From: Mycolicibacterium malmesburyense | Lineage (GTDB): Bacteria; Actinomycetota; Actinomycetes; Mycobacteriales; Mycobacteriaceae | Assembly (NCBI RefSeq): GCF_001050015.1 | Contig: NZ_CVTB01000297.1 | Coordinates: 1 to 21,627, forward strand | Length of the DNA stretch: 21,627 nucleotides | Direction of reading: 5' to 3' | Part shown: positions 17,741 through 21,627 of the stretch, in pieces | How the letters are laid out: each line of letters begins with the position of its first letter | Position numbering within the stretch: position 1 is the stretch's first letter | Program-made: the position numbers and the translations under genes | The notes under the pieces: model-generated | What the model was told of the DNA's origin: nothing | Databases searched by the model: none | The model's input: only the letters and a program-made list of their open reading frames with translations

Positions 17741-17968
17741 GGACGGCCAGGCGGGTTGGCGCTCGAAGCGGGTGCGGATCGCGTCGAGGTCGTGCTCGAG
17801 GCGCCACATGTCGCGGTCGCTGTCGAACACCCGGCCGGCCATCGGTGCGGCCATGCGGAACTGGTCACGGTGCAGGCGCAGGTCCCCTGCCCGGCTGGCG
17901 GCCCAGGCGATGCCCACGGCCACCGCCACCGGGGAGATCAGGATCAGGAGTGTCAGTACTGTGGTCAT
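17714..17968 (-). CDS. Small single-pass membrane protein of unknown function
   Basis: The 84-residue product has one N-terminal transmembrane helix (about 3-24) followed by a charged cytoplasmic or exported tail with LHRDQFRMAAPMAGRVFDSD and WRLEHDLDAIRTRFERQ. No family was recognised. ATG 17968 has AAGGA (17979-17983 on the minus strand) about 10 nt upstream, which supports it as a real gene. It is divergent from the GlxA-type regulator gene, and its start codon lies inside one copy of the TGGCAGTA repeat. The 3' end overlaps the hydrolase gene tail-to-tail. The shared operator suggests control by that regulator. Confidence 0.7.
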   Translation of the reverse strand: MTTVLTLLILISPVAVAVGIAWAASRAGDLRLHRDQFRMAAPMAGRVFDSDRDMWRLEHDLDAIRTRFERQPAWPSSGAVGERR

Positions 17969-18042
17969 GGCAGTAATCCTTCGCTGGATAAGATTCGGCC
18001 AACAGTGGCAGTAACGACACTTCGAGCTAAAATACTGCCATG
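17966..18042. promoter_or_regulatory. Divergent promoter with three TGGCAGTA repeats (candidate operator)
   Basis: TGGCAGTA occurs at 17968-17975 and 18006-18013 (+) and inverted at 18033-18040. The outer two extend to a 10-bp inverted repeat CATGGCAGTA / TACTGCCATG (17966-17975 and 18033-18042). Each outer arm contains the start codon of one of the divergent genes. The right copy also overlaps the TAAAAT -10 box. This is a good candidate site for the neighbouring AraC-type regulator. Confidence 0.6.
18028..18033 (+). promoter_or_regulatory. -10 element of predicted leaderless promoter of the GlxA-type regulator
   Basis: TAAAAT matches TANNNT well and ends 6 nt before the ATG at 18040, so the mRNA should begin at or next to the start codon. 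No SD precedes the gene. Confidence 0.65.
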
Positions 18043-19029
18043 TCTATCAAGAGCGTGGCGACGCTCGTCCTGGACGATCTGGCGATCTTCGAGTTCGGTG
18101 TCATCTGCGAGGTGTTCGGCATCGATCGTTCCGGCGACGGGGTGCCCAACTTCGATTTCAAGGTCTGCGGCCCGGTCCCGGGAAAACCGCTTCGCACCTC
18201 GGTCGGCGCGACCCTCACGCCCGACCACGGCCTCGAGGACCTGGTCGGCGCCGACCTTGTCGCCATCCCGGCGATCGGAGGGTCGGAGTATCTACCCGAG
18301 GCGCTCGCCGCCGTCCGGGCGGCCGCCGAGTCGGGATCGATCATCCTCACCGTGTGCTCGGGCGCGTTCGTCGCGGGCGCCGCAGGGCTGCTCGACGGGA
18401 GGCCGTGCACGACGCATTGGATGCACGCCGACGAACTCGCGCGCCGCTATCCCACGGCCAAGGTCGACCGCAACGTGTTGTTCGTCGACGACGGGAACCT
18501 GATCACCAGCGCGGGCACCGCAGCGGGCATCGACGCGTGCCTGCACCTGGTTCGGCGTGAGCTCGGCAGCGAGGTGACCAACAAGATCGCGCGCCGCATG
18601 GTGGTCCCGCCGCAACGAGACGGCGGTCAGCGCCAGTACATCGACCAGCCGATCCCGGTGCGATGCTCGGAACGCTTTGCGCCACAGCTGGATTGGATCC
18701 TCACCAACCTCGATCAACCGCACACGGTCGCATCGCTGGCCGCCCGCGCGCACATGTCGGCGCGTACCTTCGCGCGGCGATTCGTGGAGGAGACGGGCCG
18801 CACCCCCATGCAGTGGGTGACCGATCAGCGGGTGTTGTACGCGCGCACCCTTCTCGAAGAGACCGACCTCGACGTCGACCGGATCGCCGAGCGCAGCGGC
18901 TTCGGCACCGCGACGCTGTTACGGCACCACTTCCGCAGGGTCATCGGGGTCACGCCGTCGGACTACCGTCGCCGGTTCGCCTGCGGGACAGGGGAATCCG
19001 ACGCAGAGTCCGAAATGGCCTGGGCCTGA
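18040..19029 (+). CDS. GlxA-family transcriptional regulator (DJ-1/PfpI-like plus AraC HTH)
   Basis: The 329-residue product has two domains. The N-terminal DJ-1/PfpI amidotransferase-like fold (about 5-180) has a nucleophile-elbow Cys106 in ILTVCSGAF and His126 in TTHW. The C-terminal AraC/XylS domain (about 215-312) has two helix-turn-helix motifs: SLAARAHMSARTFARRF, and RIAERSGFGTATLLRHHFRR with VIGVTPSDYRRRF. GlxA-type regulators sense small metabolites such as nitrogen compounds; the ligand here is unknown. ATG 18040 is set by the TAAAAT box 6 nt before it. The next gene begins 4 nt after the stop, so the two are probably co-transcribed. Repeats overlapping its own promoter suggest autoregulation. 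Confidence 0.92.
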   Translation: MSIKSVATLVLDDLAIFEFGVICEVFGIDRSGDGVPNFDFKVCGPVPGKPLRTSVGATLTPDHGLEDLVGADLVAIPAIGGSEYLPEALAAVRAAAESGSIILTVCSGAFVAGAAGLLDGRPCTTHWMHADELARRYPTAKVDRNVLFVDDGNLITSAGTAAGIDACLHLVRRELGSEVTNKIARRMVVPPQRDGGQRQYIDQPIPVRCSERFAPQLDWILTNLDQPHTVASLAARAHMSARTFARRFVEETGRTPMQWVTDQRVLYARTLLEETDLDVDRIAERSGFGTATLLRHHFRRVIGVTPSDYRRRFACGTGESDAESEMAWA

Positions 19030-19033
19030 CCTC

Positions 19034-19894
19034 ATGTCGCGAGATTCCGCTGCGGCGTACGCGGAATCCGAGGTCGCACGGGTGCGTGACGACCCCGCCG
19101 CGCGGCTGAACCTGATGCGCGGGCTCTACGAGGTGCCGCACGGTGTGGACCGTGGGTACCTGCCCTACCGGCGGGCGGCGACGGCCTTCATGGGTTGGCA
19201 ACTGCGCCGCGGGCTTCTCAACCCGACCGACCACACCCAGCCCGGCAGCCCGTGGTGGCGGGCGCTGAACGAAGCGCTGCTCCGCGACATCGCGGAAGCT
19301 CGCGCACTGGCGTTCGGCCGTCCCGGTACGCCGAACCGGGCGGGCGTGGAAGCGCACCTGGATTTCATCGAAGAACCCACCGCGCGCAACTGGTACCGCG
19401 CCCGCAACGTCAGCATCGCGTGCGGTTACCTGGCCAACGAGACCCTGGCCGCCGCCGAAAGCCGGGTCGAGCGGTTCTTCATCAACGTGGTGCTGGTGCG
19501 CGTGCTCTACGCCCATGCGCTGGTGGCCGCCCCCCGGTTGGCGCTGGGTTGGCTGGCGCCGTTCGGACCCCGGCTCGGTGATCCCCGCGTGCGGATGACC
19601 GCGATCTTCATGTCGCTGTCGCGGGTGCTGCCCGACCTCTATCCACTCGGCGACGACGTCGACGACTACATCGCGGTCGAGCACGGCTTCGGACACATGC
19701 TCGATGTCGGTGTCATCACGCCGCGGATCGCCCGGCTCTACGCGTGGTCGGCCGCCGAGCTCTCGCTGCCTGCCCTTCGATCGCTCTGGGATGGCGATGC
19801 ACCCGCCTACGCATGGGATTGCGGGGACGCCGATGTGTGGCGGTTCCAGCCGTCGCCGCTGGCCAGGCTGGCCCGACGGGTCGTCCGCGCCTAA
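19034..19894 (+). CDS. Conserved hypothetical protein in operon with GlxA-type regulator
   Basis: The 286-residue product is not recognised. It looks soluble and largely helical, with charged N-terminal helices (SEVARVRDDPAARLNLMRGLYEVPHG, cut for length) and a moderately hydrophobic stretch near 155-182 (NVVLVRVLYAHALVA). An acidic segment, LGDDVDDYIAVEHGFGHML, lies near 202-220. No cofactor motif is evident. ATG 19034 begins 4 nt after the regulator's stop, so coupling is likely and it may be the regulator's main target. The stop TAA overlaps the mutY stop on the other strand. The codon pattern fits the host, so this is a real gene rather than a shadow. Confidence 0.75.
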   Translation: MSRDSAAAYAESEVARVRDDPAARLNLMRGLYEVPHGVDRGYLPYRRAATAFMGWQLRRGLLNPTDHTQPGSPWWRALNEALLRDIAEARALAFGRPGTPNRAGVEAHLDFIEEPTARNWYRARNVSIACGYLANETLAAAESRVERFFINVVLVRVLYAHALVAAPRLALGWLAPFGPRLGDPRVRMTAIFMSLSRVLPDLYPLGDDVDDYIAVEHGFGHMLDVGVITPRIARLYAWSAAELSLPALRSLWDGDAPAYAWDCGDADVWRFQPSPLARLARRVVRA

Positions 19895-20766
19895 CCGCCT
19901 TCACCGGCGAGCGCGAACCGGCCGTCGGCGGTCTGTTCGATGAGCCCGTCGATCAGTAGCGAGTCCAGGGCACGGTCTCGTTGAGCGGTGTCGGACAGCC
20001 AGACCACGTCGAGCTGTGCGCGGGTGACGGGGGAGTCGTTGTCGCGCAACACATCCAGCAGCCTGCCCCGAACCTGCCGGTCGGTGCCGGCATAGCGTTG
20101 GACACGCCGCGCAGGTGAATCCGACGCGGGGAATCCGAGCGAACGCCACGCGCACGTGTCCAGCGGGCACAGCCCGCATCGCGGAGCGCGGGCGGTGCAC
20201 ACCGTGGCGCCCAACTCCATGAGCGCGATCGAAAACGTCGGCGCCAGATCGCGTTCGGGCAGGAGCGCTTCGACATCGGCGAGATCACGCGGCGACGACG
20301 ACGCCGCGGCGTCGGCGCGCCCGTGCACGACGCGGGCGACCACGCGGCGGACGTTCGTGTCGACCACCGGGACCCTGTCCCGGTAGGCGAAGCAGGCGAT
20401 GGCCCGTGCGGTGTAGGCGCCGATGCCGGGCAGTGTCAGCAGCGTCTCGACGTCGGACGGTACGACGTCGTCGTACTGCGCGGCGATCACCGTCGCGCAT
20501 TCGTGTAACCGCTTGGCGCGGCGCGGATAGCCGAGCTTGCCCCAGGCCCGCAGGATGTCCGCGGCGCCGGCCGCCGCGGTCGCCGACGGCGTCGGCCACC
20601 GCTGCACCCACGCGCGCCACACGGGCTCGACCCGCGCGACCGGCGTCTGCTGCAGCATGAATTCGCTGACCAGTATTTGCCAGGGGCTGACGCCGGGCCG
20701 GCGCCACGGGAGATCTCGCTGCTCGCGGGCATACCAATCGACCAACTGGGGCACAATGTCCGTCAT
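19891..20766 (-). CDS. mutY: Adenine DNA glycosylase MutY (short form)
   Basis: This enzyme removes adenine mispaired with 8-oxoguanine. The 291-residue product has the catalytic Glu35 in LVSEFMLQQTPVARV, the helix-hairpin-helix LPGIGAYTARAI at 112-123 and the catalytic Asp136 in PVVDTNVRR. The iron-sulfur ligands are Cys190, 197, 200 and 205. The final spacing is Cys-X4-Cys, one shorter than in E. coli and as in M. tuberculosis. The C-terminus after about 225 is short and holds a small helical segment (QVRGRLLDVLRDND) instead of a full MutT-like domain. ATG 20766 was chosen; the frame extends to 20805, and a GTG lies four codons inside. Its start codon overlaps that of the carbonic anhydrase gene. 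Confidence 0.94.
   Translation of the reverse strand: MTDIVPQLVDWYAREQRDLPWRRPGVSPWQILVSEFMLQQTPVARVEPVWRAWVQRWPTPSATAAAGAADILRAWGKLGYPRRAKRLHECATVIAAQYDDVVPSDVETLLTLPGIGAYTARAIACFAYRDRVPVVDTNVRRVVARVVHGRADAAASSSPRDLADVEALLPERDLAPTFSIALMELGATVCTARAPRCGLCPLDTCAWRSLGFPASDSPARRVQRYAGTDRQVRGRLLDVLRDNDSPVTRAQLDVVWLSDTAQRDRALDSLLIDGLIEQTADGRFALAGEGG
20752..20757 (+). promoter_or_regulatory. Weak -10-like box before the carbonic anhydrase gene
   Basis: CACAAT resembles TANNNT with the first base changed and ends 7 nt before the ATG at 20765, the leaderless spacing seen elsewhere in this window. It lies inside the mutY coding sequence. Confidence 0.35.
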
Positions 20767-21385
20767 GCCCAACACCAGCCCAGTGACCGCGTGGAAAGCA
20801 CTCAAAGAGGGTAACGAGCGCTTCGTCGCCGGTCAGCCCCTGCATCCGAGCCAAGGCGTCGAGCATCGCGCCAGCCTGGCCGGGTCCCAGAGGCCGACCG
20901 CGGTGGTGTTCGGGTGCGGGGACAGCCGCGTGGCGGCCGAGATCATCTTCGACCAGGGGCTCGGTGACATGTTCGTGGTCCGCACCGCCGGGCACGTACT
21001 CGATTCGGCGGTGCTGGGTTCCATCGAGTACGCGGTCGCGGTGCTCGACGTGCCGCTGGTCGTGGTGCTCGGCCACGACAGCTGTGGGGCGGTCAAGGCG
21101 ACATTGAGCGCTCTGGACGAGGGCCAGGTTCCAAACGGCTACGTGCGCGACATCGTCGAACGCGTGATGCCGTCGATTTTGCTGGGCCGCCGCGACGGGC
21201 TGACCCGCGTCGACGAGTTCGAGGCGCGCCACGTCAGCGAGACCGGCGCGCAGCTGCTGGCCCGCTCCACAACGGTGTCCGATCGGGTGGCCTCGGGCGA
21301 CCTGGCGATCGTCGGCGTGACCTATCATCTCGCCGACGGTCGGGTGGTTTTGCGGGACCATCTCGGGGACATCGGCGAAGGCTGA
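20765..21385 (+). CDS. canB: Beta-carbonic anhydrase (Rv3588c-like)
   Basis: The 206-residue product interconverts CO2 and bicarbonate for carboxylation reactions and pH balance. Zinc ligands are Cys51 in FGCGDSRVAAE, His104 and Cys107 in LGHDSCGAV. Asp53 and Arg55 form the Asp-Arg dyad that controls whether the site is open. Numbering agrees with M. tuberculosis Rv3588c, which is of similar length. The frame extends upstream to 20537 and has an ATG at 20756, but ATG 20765 matches the homologue start MPNT. The N-terminal 50 residues are mainly helical arms used for dimer contact. It is divergent from mutY with overlapping start codons. Confidence 0.95.
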   Translation: MPNTSPVTAWKALKEGNERFVAGQPLHPSQGVEHRASLAGSQRPTAVVFGCGDSRVAAEIIFDQGLGDMFVVRTAGHVLDSAVLGSIEYAVAVLDVPLVVVLGHDSCGAVKATLSALDEGQVPNGYVRDIVERVMPSILLGRRDGLTRVDEFEARHVSETGAQLLARSTTVSDRVASGDLAIVGVTYHLADGRVVLRDHLGDIGEG

Positions 21386-21431
21386 GCGCGACACGCCGGG
21401 CGACCTCGACCGATAAGGCGTGACCTGGCCT

Positions 21432-21437
21432 TACCGT
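21432..21437 (+). promoter_or_regulatory. -10 element of predicted leaderless promoter
   Basis: TACCGT matches TANNNT and ends 6 nt before the GTG at 21444. No SD is present. The 58-nt gap after the carbonic anhydrase gene has no terminator. Confidence 0.55.
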
Positions 21438-21443
21438 GAAGTT

Positions 21444-21627
21444 GTGCTGGATCTGGAACCGCATGGCCCGCTACCGACGCAGATTTACTGGCGTCGCAGG
21501 GCACTAGCGCTGGGCATAGCGGTCCTCGTGATCGGCGTGATCGCGGCCATCGTGCTCGTGATCGTGAAGAACACCGGGGGCTCCGAGACGGAGAGCGCCG
21601 AGGCGCCCGCCCCGACCGCGGCGGGGG
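21444..21627 (+). CDS. Rv3587c-like membrane-anchored protein, N-terminal part (cut by window end)
   Basis: Sixty-one codons are visible. A short cytoplasmic N-terminus (LDLEPHGPLPTQIYWRRR) is followed by one transmembrane helix at about 20-40 (LALGIAVLVIGVIAAIVLVI) and the beginning of an Ala/Pro/Glu-rich extracytoplasmic region (SETESAEAPAPTAAG). The N-terminus closely matches M. tuberculosis Rv3587c, a probable conserved membrane protein of about 260 residues whose function is not established. The GTG start at 21444 is supported by TACCGT 6 nt before it. The frame is open to the last base of the window, so this is a partial gene. Confidence 0.85.
   Translation, partial: MLDLEPHGPLPTQIYWRRRALALGIAVLVIGVIAAIVLVIVKNTGGSETESAEAPAPTAAG

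Overview
This is a high-GC actinobacterial window, almost certainly from a non-tuberculous, probably rapid-growing Mycobacterium (Mycolicibacterium). It keeps the mycobacterial gene order ftsH-folE-folP-folB-folK-(DUF3180)-(DUF6779-like)-(Rossmann/DUF2520)-panC-panD-coaX-lysS-lsr2-clpC1, and then mhuD, lpqF, mutY and the beta-carbonic anhydrase. The Lsr2, ClpC1, PanD, CoaX, MhuD and carbonic anhydrase sequences closely match the M. tuberculosis proteins as remembered; no database was searched. No rRNA, tRNA, insertion sequence, prophage or CRISPR array was seen.

Region 1 (1-10106, all + strand) is a dense housekeeping block. It holds the 3' part of ftsH, four folate genes joined by 4-8 nt overlaps or a Shine-Dalgarno-led start, two membrane proteins, a Rossmann-fold oxidoreductase-like gene overlapping panC, then panD, coaX and lysS. 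The block makes tetrahydrofolate and pantothenate/CoA precursors and charges tRNA-Lys.

Region 2 (10107-13443, +) holds lsr2 (nucleoid silencer) and clpC1 (AAA+ unfoldase of the Clp protease). Both have their own upstream regions. The clpC1 leader carries a ClgR-type palindrome followed by an ECF-sigma-like promoter and a SigA-like -10. An intrinsic terminator follows clpC1.

Region 3 (13444-15222, +) is a cobalamin-riboswitch operon, cbtB-cbtA plus a histidine-phosphatase-fold protein with a degenerate catalytic motif. In M. tuberculosis this interval holds PE_PGRS59 and Rv3594, so the operon is a point of difference.

Region 4 (15223-19894) contains mhuD-lpqF on the - strand, a divergent alpha/beta hydrolase, a small membrane protein (-), and a GlxA-type DJ-1/AraC regulator with a downstream unknown gene (+). 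The divergent promoter of the last group carries three copies of TGGCAGTA, and two of them overlap the two start codons.

Region 5 (19891-21627) has mutY (-), a divergent beta-carbonic anhydrase (+) whose ATG overlaps the mutY ATG, and the 5' end of an Rv3587c-like membrane protein (+), cut by the window edge.

A recurrent feature is a TANNNT-type -10 box 6-8 nt before a start codon. It occurs at 3974, 8568, 16900 (-), 18040 and 21444, and more weakly at 16955 and 20765. This predicts leaderless mRNAs, which are common in mycobacteria, and it decides several start calls. The strongest candidates for something not yet described are the riboswitch/cbtBA/degenerate-phosphatase operon and the GlxA-regulator locus with its TGGCAGTA operator.
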